A stretch of DNA of 55,695 nucleotides from JAVBLD01 sp031553705 (GTDB lineage Bacteria > Bacteroidota > Bacteroidia > Bacteroidales > Marinifilaceae). The stretch covers positions 1-55,695 of the forward strand of contig JAVBLD010000066.1 in assembly GCA_031553705.1 (NCBI GenBank), given 5' to 3'. The notes below the pieces were generated by a model. That model was not told the origin of the DNA. It saw only the letters and a program-made list of their open reading frames with translations, and did not search any database. Below, in pieces: positions 26,701-35,089 of the stretch. Numbering within the stretch: position 1 is the first letter of the stretch; every line of letters begins with the position of its first letter. The position numbers and the translations under genes were made by a program.

Positions 26701-27449
26701 ACAACGGACTTCCTATCTTTTATGGATCGCAACGCCGCCAATATGTCCCCAGTGCAGGGAAAACGGTTGACTTATTCGCCAGATACGGAGAAATGAGCCT
26801 GGACGAAGTTTTTATGGATTTTATGTCCTATTCCGGCACCCGGATCCCGAAAGTTCAGGGGGGTATTCAGAATTCCCTCGGATGGGGACGTTTCTCGATG
26901 TCATTTAACCTGACCTATAGTTTCGGATCAAAAATCCGGTTACTGCAAATGTATCCGGACGTGAGCAGTCTTACAGGCAGTATTGCCCCGCAACCCGAAG
27001 CGAATGTACGCAGAGAGTTTCTGGATGTCTGGCGGAAACCCGGCGACGAATTCCATACCAAAGTCCCGGCAATTGTTTCATCGGCCCTCTATACCACAAC
27101 TCTGTCAGGTCAGATGTGGTGGATAAAAGACGGTCCGAGAACTAAAGACGGGGAAGACATCCGTCCTGCCAATGACTTGTGGCAGATGTATGATAATTCA
27201 GACTTACGGGTTGTCAGCGGTGACTTTGTGAAGTTACAATCCCTTTCCGTACGGTATAATTTTACGGATAAATTCTGTAACCAACTTAAGATCAGATCCG
27301 CTTATATCGGACTATCGGGTACAAACCTGCATACATTTTGTAATAAGCGGTTAAAGGGACAGGATCCGGCAACGCAAAGCGGTGCAGCGCCCACAATCAA
27401 TATGTCGCTTCGCCCGACTTATTCGTTTAATTTAAATGTCTCTTTCTAA
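23736..27449 (+). CDS. SusC/RagA-type TonB-dependent transporter with STN signalling domain
   Basis: A 1237-residue outer-membrane transporter. A long signal region ends at about residue 43 (SSYSQ). Next come an STN domain at about 45-118 (LDLLFKELGKQTRRDFLYS), a carboxypeptidase-like beta-sandwich at about 128-205 (ITGKITDEKNSPLPGVTV), the plug at about 225-350 and the barrel ending in NVSF. The STN domain contacts the periplasmic part of FecR, so this receptor both imports the nutrient and reports it. The substrate is unknown: no glycoside hydrolase or protease gene accompanies it, so peptides or host glycans are equally possible. SusD follows after 28 bases. Confidence 0.94.
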   Translation: MKKKQIDPILVHKDLWKKRVLIMKFLLIFQFIACLSLHASSYSQRTVNLDMKNISLDLLFKELGKQTRRDFLYSHSLIKTKGTVNVKAEDKAIEQVLDEILPALGLEYILDENVVIIRERYTSPQQNVRITGKITDEKNSPLPGVTVTLKGLKMGTATDIKGDYSITLPRTENITIVFSFVGMETREIKYTGKNVIDVVLKESVSQLEEVIVRTGYQNIDLRTTTSAIQSIKAEDIVVPGLQSIDQMLEGYVPGMVFMQNSGQVGAAPRLRVRGTSTILASQEPLWVIDGIVQQNPVNVDPERINDLDFVNLLGNAITGLNPDDIAQIDILKDASATALYGARAANGVIVVTTKQGKQGPPSLSYSMSGTFTRRPYYSDPDVNMMNSAERVALSRETMEKRVAYPKLNAWIGYERIMRDYWQNLISYEEMEREVSYYESLNTDWFDLLMQNTFSNKHTLSLSGGGEGLRYYVSAGMSDTKGSIRGEELKQYTANINLSAVFNRWNIQFNLTGNVDNKNYTPTDVEVTKYAYETTRALPAYNDDGSLWYYGKGIYPEYGGGYKPYSIINEMENSSQDVRASGITATTSVRYSISEALKASVTASYSTNNTTQEIWHGENTFYAEKLRMYYAGDWNFYNYLPAGGELQYQNTERYAYTVRGQLDFNHYMDRDKKHLIDASAGGEISSNQYLGMKRTFRGYLKERGKKSAEINLANYPDYGTWLSQNEEALGVWTDNLSNTLSGYATLSYTYNNLYTVNVNARMDASNLFGSRANENLAPIWSFSARWDTKNDILKDVNWINAFTVRGSFGYQGNMLDNISAKLILQRGGIDANFNDYESTVKSYPNPDLKWEKTGSYNVTADFSLFNNKIGGSISYFYKKTENVFVNKTISSINGVDTWTVNQGELENKGVEIGVRITPINFRSNDPNGFYWSITPNIGQILNKMLSKQRRTDKTLINDITYAGLLQGTYEVEGRPLNSFFSYQFQGLDINNGLPIFYGSQRRQYVPSAGKTVDLFARYGEMSLDEVFMDFMSYSGTRIPKVQGGIQNSLGWGRFSMSFNLTYSFGSKIRLLQMYPDVSSLTGSIAPQPEANVRREFLDVWRKPGDEFHTKVPAIVSSALYTTTLSGQMWWIKDGPRTKDGEDIRPANDLWQMYDNSDLRVVSGDFVKLQSLSVRYNFTDKFCNQLKIRSAYIGLSGTNLHTFCNKRLKGQDPATQSGAAPTINMSLRPTYSFNLNVSF

Positions 27450-27477
27450 TCTCCCTTAAAAATTAAAATATACATGT

Positions 27478-28905
27478 ATGAAAAAAATAGCTTTAGTCAT
27501 AGGGACCATCGGAGGAATACTGCTTGCATCCTGCAACGGCTTCCTGAAAGAATATCCTAACGATATCGCTTATCCCGAGTCGGTAGCCGACTTTAACGAA
27601 TTATTAAATGGAGAAGGATATATGGATGTAGTAACGGGAGGAGATATCGGTATGTGGATCCATGTGATGGATGATGACATCGCATTCGAAACCAGTTCTG
27701 AAAATCGACCCACTGTTTACGATTTCTACCAATGGGAACCTTATCTGAATACGGATGCTACCTGGAAAGTATTATACAAACGGATAGGTATATTGAATGT
27801 CATTATTAATGAGATTGATGAACATAAAGAAGGAGCGGGCGACGAGTACCGGAAGGTAAAAGGAGAAGCCTATTTCCTAAGGGCAGCCTACTACTATTTT
27901 TTAGTGAACATATATGGCAAACCCTATCATGCTGATCGTGCTTCAACTGAGCTGGGCGTTCCGTTAAAACTGACTGCCGAAATCGAGGACAAGCACTACG
28001 CCCGTCATACGGTCAAACAGTGCTATGACCAGATTGAAACAGACCTGAAAGCGGCTGTAAGCCATTTAAAGGGACTTGTCCCCACCTCAACCTATCGGGG
28101 AAGCGAAATGGCAGCCCGCCTTTTATTAAGCCGGTTAGATCTCTATGTCGGAAAATGGGAAGAAGCAGTTCACCAGTGCGATACGATCATCCGGTTAGGT
28201 TCTTACTCGTTGCTTAATTTCAACAGCTTTACTCCGTCAAATACCCTTGACCCTGTTTATGCAAAATCACCGGAAACCATTTTTTCGAATGGGAAAAGCT
28301 ATTTCAGAAGTTACGGAACACCTCCCACTGCCACCAGCAATACAAACGCTTATGTCGCAACAAGCGAGCTTCTTAATCTGTATGAAACAAATGATTTAAG
28401 ACGTACATATTATTATCGTGGAAGTGTTAAAACACCTCGAAAAATTTATGTTACGAATAATGGCTCCGACTTTTTTATGTATCGCCTGCCGGAAGTCTAT
28501 CTGAACATGGCAGAAGCGCTTACCGTATTAGGCAAGAATTCGGAAGCAATTGATGCGCTACAGGAACTGCGTAAAAACCGTTTTACAACCGGTAACCTTC
28601 CTGAAATAAACCGGTCCGGCGAAGCTTTGATGGATTTTGTAAGGGACGAACGACGAAAGGAACTCTCTTTTGAAGGACAACGCTGGTTCGATCTGCGCCG
28701 CTATGCTGTACACCCCAAATGGCCTCTCCAGAAAGAAATCCGGCATCCGTATTTTATCCTGGCCGAACAGAAAGGAGAGCTTGTTATCGGAAAATATGAT
28801 GAAGATCCGACCTATTATGTTCTCCCTATTCCCGACTACGAAGTAGTCCTAAGTGGCGGAACATTGATCGCCAATGAAAGAAGAGAACCCAAAACACCTC
28901 AATAG
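27478..28905 (+). CDS. SusD/RagB-family nutrient-binding lipoprotein
   Basis: A 475-residue surface lipoprotein that forms the lid on the SusC barrel. The lipobox is LLASC (Cys19) and the start of the mature chain is NGFLKEYPND. TPR-like helical repeats include EAYFLRAAYYYFLVNIYGKPY and VYLNMAEALTVLGKNSEAIDALQELRKNR, and the C-terminal ERRKELSFEGQRWFDLRRYAV segment is diagnostic of the family. Slightly shorter than the 500-600 of classical SusD, as in RagB-type peptide systems. Ligand not predictable from sequence. Confidence 0.93.
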   Translation: MKKIALVIGTIGGILLASCNGFLKEYPNDIAYPESVADFNELLNGEGYMDVVTGGDIGMWIHVMDDDIAFETSSENRPTVYDFYQWEPYLNTDATWKVLYKRIGILNVIINEIDEHKEGAGDEYRKVKGEAYFLRAAYYYFLVNIYGKPYHADRASTELGVPLKLTAEIEDKHYARHTVKQCYDQIETDLKAAVSHLKGLVPTSTYRGSEMAARLLLSRLDLYVGKWEEAVHQCDTIIRLGSYSLLNFNSFTPSNTLDPVYAKSPETIFSNGKSYFRSYGTPPTATSNTNAYVATSELLNLYETNDLRRTYYYRGSVKTPRKIYVTNNGSDFFMYRLPEVYLNMAEALTVLGKNSEAIDALQELRKNRFTTGNLPEINRSGEALMDFVRDERRKELSFEGQRWFDLRRYAVHPKWPLQKEIRHPYFILAEQKGELVIGKYDEDPTYYVLPIPDYEVVLSGGTLIANERREPKTPQ

Positions 28906-29020
28906 AGATTGTAAAAAATGAAAAAATCACGTTCAACTTTAATATGGTCTTGTAGTAGTCATTGCGCAAGTCATGCCACTTGCCACTATTTTTAACTTTC
29001 AATTGTCAACTATTTTACTT

Positions 29021-29962
29021 ATGAAATACAATCTATTTCTTATTATAATCGCATTCCTATGGATAGGATGTAGTGATGACGATAGCTCCATCGTACCGGA
29101 GTATCGTGACGATACCAATTGGTTCATACTTCAGGATAGTCAGGATGAGCTTGACCATCTGCGATATGAAATATATAAAACTACCAATGTGCCTATTTAT
29201 TACAATGACACCATCGGAAAACAATTCAATGGAATTGACGCGTATGGCGACAGCATTATCCATTACGAAATATTAGCGCCATATTATACCATCATGGCCT
29301 CCAAGCCGGCAAGCATGTTTTACACCCTTTCCAAAGACAGGAATGATATCCGGAACGCTATTTTATTCTTACGCGACCGGGTACTTCCCCAAGTCGCGCC
29401 GGAAGCTTATCCGAAAAGTTTTCTGTTGGTAGAGGATTTTTTGCTTGATCTCGACCTGTCCACTCCAGGACAACGCAGACCGGCAGTAAATGCCTACCTG
29501 GGTTATATGACGACAATTATTGCGAATATAAGCCGATTGGAGACAATGTCCACTGCAAAACTCGATTCGGTTGCAAATGAAACGATATCTGTGTTATGGT
29601 TTCCCTATCTGGATAGAGAAGGGCTATTAAATGAATTTTATGCTGTAACCGAAAATTGTACAAACTCCTATCCCATTTATGGAGCTTCGATTAACCCCTA
29701 TTCGATAAGCGATTATCGGCAAGCATGGACCGCATACGGTTTCCTTACTTATGAACCTACACAAGGCGGAACTTCGTTGACCTATTGGAATGGAGGAAAT
29801 GTACCCGTATATAAAGCCCCATCAAAAGAGACGGATGTAGCTTTCTTTATCCGCACCGTTCTGAATATGAATGAAGAGAAATTTCAAGCCACCTACGGAC
29901 AGGTTACCGGTTATGACCTCCTGCTGAGAAAGTATCAATTGATAAAAAAGATTTTGGAGTAA
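29021..29962 (+). CDS. Lipoprotein related to SusC/D-associated zinc metallohydrolases, HExxH missing
   Basis: A 313-residue lipoprotein (start at 29021; lipobox LWIGC, Cys17). The N-terminal layout LDHLRYEIYKTTNVPIYYND and the C-terminal YDLLLRKYQLIKKILE resemble the substrate-import-associated zinc metallohydrolase lipoproteins encoded next to SusC/D pairs. In active members HExxH lies in the middle; here that region reads NAYLGYMTTIIANISRLE and no HExxH is found anywhere in the chain. If the kinship holds, it is a catalytically dead member that may only bind ligand. The family link is a judgement by eye. Confidence 0.6.
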   Translation: MKYNLFLIIIAFLWIGCSDDDSSIVPEYRDDTNWFILQDSQDELDHLRYEIYKTTNVPIYYNDTIGKQFNGIDAYGDSIIHYEILAPYYTIMASKPASMFYTLSKDRNDIRNAILFLRDRVLPQVAPEAYPKSFLLVEDFLLDLDLSTPGQRRPAVNAYLGYMTTIIANISRLETMSTAKLDSVANETISVLWFPYLDREGLLNEFYAVTENCTNSYPIYGASINPYSISDYRQAWTAYGFLTYEPTQGGTSLTYWNGGNVPVYKAPSKETDVAFFIRTVLNMNEEKFQATYGQVTGYDLLLRKYQLIKKILE

Positions 29963-30034
29963 TCAAAAAATTATCATTAAACAAATGAAAGATCATTTTC
30001 AATTCTCAATTTTCAACTTTCAACTATTATACGT

Positions 30035-30970
30035 ATGAAACATTTTGCTCTATATTTGGTTCTGATTGCTACAGGGCTTTTTTCCTGTAATGATGATAAG
30101 ACCTCTTTCAAAGTCTCTGCCACCGATATACAACTGGAGGCCGGAGAGTCCGAACAACATATCCTGGTGGAGACGGATGCCAAATCCTGGCAGACCAATG
30201 TTACAGGCAATTGGCTTATTGTAGAGCGTAATCTTAATGAACTGGTCATCAGTGCTGTATCCAATCCTACACGTGAAGAACGGTCGGCACGTATTCTGCT
30301 TGTTGCCGGTAAAGATTATGTGAATATACATGTCAAACAACCGGGCAGTACTCGGGCAGTTGGCGATCCCTATCCTAACGCGGAAAATCCGGTCGGTATA
30401 ATCTATAAGCTGACAGAAGGAGGGAAACACGGAAAAGTATTGTCTCTCAACGATACGGCTGTTCTGTATTGGGGTGAAGTAACCCGTGTATATCCGGGAG
30501 CGCGCGACATGCTGAACGGACGGACAAATACCCGTTATATGATCGAAGAAAACAAAAATATGGAGAACTTTAAAATTGCATCTACCGTTTTCTGGTGGAT
30601 TTATAATACGATGAATAACAGGGATATTGATGGTGAATGGTATCTTCCGGCCTACTTTGAACTGGAAGAGTTGTACTATATTCTTACCGGCAACCAATAT
30701 ATTCCTCAGAAAGCTTCTCCGAACATGACGCCAAAGCTCACCCACAATATTACGGTCAGAAACCAGTTTAACGTCTGGCTGGAGCAGTATGGCGGAATAC
30801 CTATACCTTTTGATAATGGTGAATATACCTGGCACATGTCATCAACGGAATATGATCAGAACCGGCAGAGGGGTATCCGGTTCAATGCCGGTACAAATAC
30901 CACGATCTACAACTTATCAAAAAGATCAACCTATTTTAACTGGCATGTACGTCCGATCCTTGAATTTTAA
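30035..30970 (+). CDS. BACON-domain surface lipoprotein
   Basis: A 311-residue lipoprotein with lipobox LFSC (Cys18). Residues about 25-105 look like a BACON beta-sandwich (DAKSWQTNVTGNWLIVERNLNELVISAVSNPTREERSARILLV in pieces), a module thought to bind carbohydrate or act as a spacer. The rest, with GEWYLPAYFELEELYYIL around 200, resembles the DUF1566/Lcl C-terminal fold found in surface proteins. It is the last gene of the SusC/D unit, followed by a terminator. Probably a third surface ligand-binding protein; substrate unknown. Confidence 0.7.
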   Translation: MKHFALYLVLIATGLFSCNDDKTSFKVSATDIQLEAGESEQHILVETDAKSWQTNVTGNWLIVERNLNELVISAVSNPTREERSARILLVAGKDYVNIHVKQPGSTRAVGDPYPNAENPVGIIYKLTEGGKHGKVLSLNDTAVLYWGEVTRVYPGARDMLNGRTNTRYMIEENKNMENFKIASTVFWWIYNTMNNRDIDGEWYLPAYFELEELYYILTGNQYIPQKASPNMTPKLTHNITVRNQFNVWLEQYGGIPIPFDNGEYTWHMSSTEYDQNRQRGIRFNAGTNTTIYNLSKRSTYFNWHVRPILEF

Positions 30971-31049
30971 ATGCGGGGAGACAGACGATCGTATATTCAG
31001 TTTTTATTGCAAGAGACAGGAAAAGAAAAATTAACCCTGTATATAAACG

Positions 31050-31080
31050 AAGGTGTCTTAAAAAAGATACCTTTGTTTGT
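31050..31080 (+). terminator. Terminator after the SusC/D locus
   Basis: AAGGTGTCTT pairs with AAGATACCTT (one G-T pair) around a 4-base A loop, followed by TTGTTTGTT. Confidence 0.75.
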
Positions 31081-31303
31081 TATTCGTTGCATTTAAAACC
31101 AATTTCTAAAATCGAAATCAAGAATATAAACCTCTTCCAATCCGGATCAGAAAAACCGTTTATCAACTATTTTACAACAGAATCGACGAACTTATCCGTT
31201 GAAGAAAGAAAATAATTGATCTGATATGTCAAAAAAATAAGCATAGCCCTTATTTTTAACATTTTTTCATATAGATAAAAAACCAATATTAATTTAATTG
31301 TAC

Positions 31304-31311
31304 TACCTTTA
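31304..31311 (+). promoter_or_regulatory. Putative -7 box for the RRM gene
   Basis: TACCTTTA, 7 of 8 matches to TAnnTTTG. It would give a leader of about 120 bases. Confidence 0.35.
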
Positions 31312-31365
31312 CGTCGCATTGAGATTTGATTCTATTTGTATTAAAGTACTTATCATTCATTTTAT

Positions 31366-31419
31366 ATGTATCGTTTAGGCTTTCCTTCTAATGTTCAAGC
31401 TCAATTGTCAATTTATTAA
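31366..31419 (+). other. Possible 17-codon upstream ORF in the RRM leader
   Basis: ATG at 31366 opens a frame reading MYRLGFPSNVQAQLSIY with a TAA ending 17 bases before the RRM start codon. It may be chance; nothing besides its position supports translation. Confidence 0.25.
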
Positions 31420-31436
31420 TTTAAAGTTTATACTTA

Positions 31437-31781
31437 ATGAACATTTACATTTCGAACTTAAGTTATGGCGTAAACGATGCCGACTTAAAAGAATTATTTG
31501 AAGAATATGGTGAGATTTCTTCAGCTAAAGTGATCACCGACCGGGAAACAGGTCGTTCCAGAGGTTTCGGTTTTGTTGAAATGCCTAACGACGCTCAAGC
31601 CCAAAAAGCAATCGAAGAACTAAACCAAGCTGAGTATGATGGTAAAGTTATCAATGTAACGGTAGCAAAACCCAGAACAGACAAACCGTCAGGAGGAAGC
31701 CGCGGTGGTTACAGAAATGACAGAGGCGGTAACAGAAATGACAGAGAAAGAGGTGGCTATAACTCAGAAAGAAGATATTAA
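31437..31781 (+). CDS. RRM-type RNA-binding protein
   Basis: A 114-residue protein with one RNA recognition motif: RNP2 IYISNL (3-8) and RNP1 RGFGFVEM (42-49) carry the aromatic residues that stack on RNA bases. The tail from about residue 82 is rich in Gly, Arg, Asn and Asp (GGYRNDRGGNRNDRERGGY), a low-complexity RGG-like segment. Such proteins are abundant in Bacteroidota, which lack Hfq, and act as global RNA binders. The gene is monocistronic with its own leader and terminator. Confidence 0.93.
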   Translation: MNIYISNLSYGVNDADLKELFEEYGEISSAKVITDRETGRSRGFGFVEMPNDAQAQKAIEELNQAEYDGKVINVTVAKPRTDKPSGGSRGGYRNDRGGNRNDRERGGYNSERRY

Positions 31782-31800
31782 ACCGTATCTATACAAAACA

Positions 31801-31826
31801 AAAAACGTCTCATTGAGACGTTTTTT
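31801..31826. terminator. Bidirectional terminator between the RRM and AddA-like genes
   Basis: AAAACGTCTC pairs with GAGACGTTTT around a 3-base loop with A and T runs outside. It serves the RRM gene on the plus strand and lies directly after the convergent helicase gene. Confidence 0.85.
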
Positions 31827-31827
31827 G

Positions 31828-34800
31828 TTATACCAACACCACTTTCTCCAATTTTACATACCAGAGATATCCTTTCACATTTTGGCATCCCATTTTTCTT
31901 AATGTATTACAATAGAAACGCACTTGTTTTAAATAGTTCTCCTCTTCTACCTGACCAAACTTATAGTCAATAACCTGAATAGAATCACCTGCTTGGACAA
32001 CCCGATCCGGACGGACTTTTACGGCTGAAGGAAATAGGATATCGCGTTCGTTAATTACTTTATTACGAGGATCAAACCATCCCGCAACTTCCGGTTGGGT
32101 AAGATAAGCAGTTATCTTTTCAACATAGGAGTTTCTCTCCTTCCCTGAAATTAATCCCGATAAATATGCATATTGTACAGCCGGTGCTATATCATTAATG
32201 TAGGCTATCGATTTAAAAATTTCATGCAGTAGTTTACCTTCGTCTACAGCAGATAAACCATAGTCTTCCGGTTCGCAATAGTCTCGAAAACGGTACTTGA
32301 TACTCACCCGATCCCCCAATTCATATACCGGATAATTGTCCAGGTTAATTACATCCCGGTCATCCGCCACAGAATGACTTAGGATCTTCTTTTCGCCCCA
32401 TTGCAGGCATACATCTCCTATTATATATTCTCCTTTCGAATCATCTTTTAATGCTGCCAGAACAACATGTATAAAAGCTCCTATATCAGTGATCGACACT
32501 GTGCCTGATTTATCAAGTTTAGGCATATACGGCCGAATATATAATTCGGATTTCGCCCGGGTTAGTGCTACATATAACAAATTCAGGTTATCAATATAGG
32601 TTTTCAGGTGTTCTTCATAATAATCATCCTTATAAATCGTATCAACCAGTTTAGATGAATAGGTCAACGGAGCATATTCCAGACGGTCAAATCCGGCAAT
32701 ATGATTACTGCACCAAATACATCTGGCAGGGCGAACCGGATCAAGCTCCCAATTACAGAAAGGTAATATGACATACTCGAATTCTAGTCCTTTTGACTTG
32801 TGTATAGTCAATATCCGGACTGCATTTACCTCTTCGGAAGTAGATAGTACTTTTTTATGCTGTTCTTTCTCCCACCACTCCAAAAATAACATAAGGCTAT
32901 TGGGATTAGCAGTTTCATATTCGAATATAATATCTTGAAAAGCAATCAAATATGGAACTTCCTCCTGTTTGGTATTTAATGAAAATCGATCGATTATGAC
33001 CTCTACCGTTTCAAATAACGAATAGGACATCATCTTATCTGCATTCATATCGAAGCCTGCTTCCATGAATTGGAACAGGTCCTCTTGCTGTACCTCTTTA
33101 AATATATGGTGTAAATCATTTGTATTACAATTTTTTATGTGTGTATTATAATAATATAGTATGGTAGCTCTGTTTACCATATCGTACGGTTCCATAATAT
33201 ATTGCAACACAGCAATAATAAACTTTATATAGGGAGAAGACCAGACATACAGCGAATCATTCGATATAAAATTTATAGGCCGGTCTGTTTTCTTGTTATA
33301 TTCCATCAGAAAGTTTGCCACAAAGGCCCCCTCTTTGCCTGTTCTAACCAGAATAACAATATCTTTGGGCTGCCCTTTCCTAAGGATAATATCGTTTATA
33401 ATCGTCGCCACCTCCTCCATTATCCATTCGTCACTTTCTTTTTCTTTTTTATCAAGCCCAAACCGTACATCAACATAACCGGCTTTTTGCTTCTGCGGAA
33501 TTTGTCTCAATCTGTCATAAGCAACAGTTATCTTTTCCGCCCGACAACTCTTCTCCTCACTAATATCTTGATTATAGCGATTTTTTAAAACTTCTACTGC
33601 TTTTTCAAAGAATATGTTATTAAAAAATACAATATTTAGAGCACTTCTCCAGTTGTTTTCCAGCACTACATTATCATATCCCATATACCCGAATTCCTGT
33701 TCCACCCCATAAGCAAGCAATCCCCATTCTCCGTTCCTCCACCGATAAATACTCTGTTTTACGTCACCAACGATCATTGCTCGATTTCCTTCTGATAATG
33801 AATTTATTATCAATGGTTTAAAATTTCGCCATTGCATCAATGAAGTATCCTGGAACTCGTCAATCATCACATGTTTATAATAGTTTCCAGTTTTCTCAAA
33901 TAGGAACGGAGTGTCGTTATTGGCTATCAGGAGATTCAGGATATGAGTCGTATCACTCAACAGCATAACTCCCCTTTCATTGCAATATGCCCTTATTTCC
34001 TGGCACAGATCGTTCAGTATTCCTAATTGATACAAGTTATCGACAATATGTTTTGCAGACTGGTAATATATATGCTGTGTATCAAACAATCCTATCGTTT
34101 CTTTCAACGATTTATTTAATACCGGGAATATACTTTCAATGCGGGTTTTATATATGCTATCGGTCGTATACCACATATCCGGATTATCAATGGCCTTTCG
34201 GGCTGTAGCTGTAGGCTTATCAAAATTCCGGGCTGCTATTTTGTAGAAATGAGCCGCACATCCCCGTTCTTTATTCTTGAAATCATTTAATTCCAAACCA
34301 TTATCCAAAATTATATGAAGTGCTTCATTACTTAGCTTAGTTAATTGCTGTTCATAGGTTGTGATTATATTTCTCAGAAAAGCTTGATATTCTTTCAGAA
34401 AACTCTTATCGCCAAACTTATCCAGCATCTGTTTATCGAAAAGCATATAGTTTTCTTTAAAAAGCTCCTCACCCAATCCGGTAATTTTCGTTTTTATACT
34501 CCATGAACGTCCTTCATCCACATTGTCATGGACCAATTCCCTGATCCATGCCCACAAATTTGTATCTGCCTTTGCTTTTTGTATGACTTTATCGACAGCC
34601 TTCAACAGAACAAAATCACTGTCCAACTCTACATTATACCCTGGAAATATACCCAATTCCTTTGTAAAGGACTTGATCATACGTTGGAAAAAACGATCGA
34701 TAGTCGTTACGGAAAACCGTCCATAATCATGCAATAATGTCGTTCTCAGTCTCTTTGCTAAATCTTGCAACTGATCATCGGAAAAACCCAACTCCTCCTT

Positions 34801-35013
34801 TAATTCTTTTCCGTAATCGTTTTCCGCTCCTTCCGCTAACCGATGTAGCTCGTTAATGATACGCGATTTCATTTCTTCAGTGGCTTTATTGGTAAAAGTC
34901 ACCGCAAGAATGTTTCTATACTCTGCCGGAGCAGTAAAAATAATCCGGAAATACTCCTTTGTTAAAGCAAACGTCTTACCGGACCCGGCAGAAGCTTTAT
35001 ATATATTGAGCAT
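31828..35013 (-). CDS. addA: UvrD-type helicase with PD-(D/E)XK nuclease domain, AddA/RecB-like
   Basis: A 1061-residue double-strand-break repair enzyme. Helicase motifs in order: Walker A ASAGSGKT (7-14), FTNKATEEMKSRI, MIDEFQDTS (Walker B), GDVKQSIYRWR, NWRSALNI, LTIHKSKGLEFEYVILPF and LLYVALTRAKSELYI. The C-terminal nuclease shows PDRVV, IDYKFG and QVRFY, the Asp, Asp-x-Lys and Gln-xxx-Tyr elements of AddA/RecB nucleases. It degrades and processes DNA ends for RecA. AddB or RecC-like partner genes, often adjacent in this phylum, are not next to it here. Confidence 0.88.
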   Translation of the reverse strand: MLNIYKASAGSGKTFALTKEYFRIIFTAPAEYRNILAVTFTNKATEEMKSRIINELHRLAEGAENDYGKELKEELGFSDDQLQDLAKRLRTTLLHDYGRFSVTTIDRFFQRMIKSFTKELGIFPGYNVELDSDFVLLKAVDKVIQKAKADTNLWAWIRELVHDNVDEGRSWSIKTKITGLGEELFKENYMLFDKQMLDKFGDKSFLKEYQAFLRNIITTYEQQLTKLSNEALHIILDNGLELNDFKNKERGCAAHFYKIAARNFDKPTATARKAIDNPDMWYTTDSIYKTRIESIFPVLNKSLKETIGLFDTQHIYYQSAKHIVDNLYQLGILNDLCQEIRAYCNERGVMLLSDTTHILNLLIANNDTPFLFEKTGNYYKHVMIDEFQDTSLMQWRNFKPLIINSLSEGNRAMIVGDVKQSIYRWRNGEWGLLAYGVEQEFGYMGYDNVVLENNWRSALNIVFFNNIFFEKAVEVLKNRYNQDISEEKSCRAEKITVAYDRLRQIPQKQKAGYVDVRFGLDKKEKESDEWIMEEVATIINDIILRKGQPKDIVILVRTGKEGAFVANFLMEYNKKTDRPINFISNDSLYVWSSPYIKFIIAVLQYIMEPYDMVNRATILYYYNTHIKNCNTNDLHHIFKEVQQEDLFQFMEAGFDMNADKMMSYSLFETVEVIIDRFSLNTKQEEVPYLIAFQDIIFEYETANPNSLMLFLEWWEKEQHKKVLSTSEEVNAVRILTIHKSKGLEFEYVILPFCNWELDPVRPARCIWCSNHIAGFDRLEYAPLTYSSKLVDTIYKDDYYEEHLKTYIDNLNLLYVALTRAKSELYIRPYMPKLDKSGTVSITDIGAFIHVVLAALKDDSKGEYIIGDVCLQWGEKKILSHSVADDRDVINLDNYPVYELGDRVSIKYRFRDYCEPEDYGLSAVDEGKLLHEIFKSIAYINDIAPAVQYAYLSGLISGKERNSYVEKITAYLTQPEVAGWFDPRNKVINERDILFPSAVKVRPDRVVQAGDSIQVIDYKFGQVEEENYLKQVRFYCNTLRKMGCQNVKGYLWYVKLEKVVLV

Positions 35014-35089
35014 AGGGAAAAGAATTTTGAAATATGAATTATGGGTTATGAAATTTATCTTGCATTCTACCCTTTGCTTTTTGCATTTC

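Larger units (their letters stand above)
30971..31436. other. 466-bp gene-free region: terminator, promoter and long leader
   Basis: It holds a terminator (31050-31080), an A/T-rich stretch without an ORF I would support, a -7-like box at 31304, a possible 17-codon upstream ORF (31366-31419) and the leader of the RRM gene. No tRNA-like structure was seen. Confidence 0.6.

Noticed and set aside
28985..30034. Similar CAATTTTCAACTTTCAACTATT-like leaders before the two lipoprotein genes.
   Set aside because: Sequences of this kind are common low-complexity intergenic DNA in Bacteroidota and need not be a specific control element.
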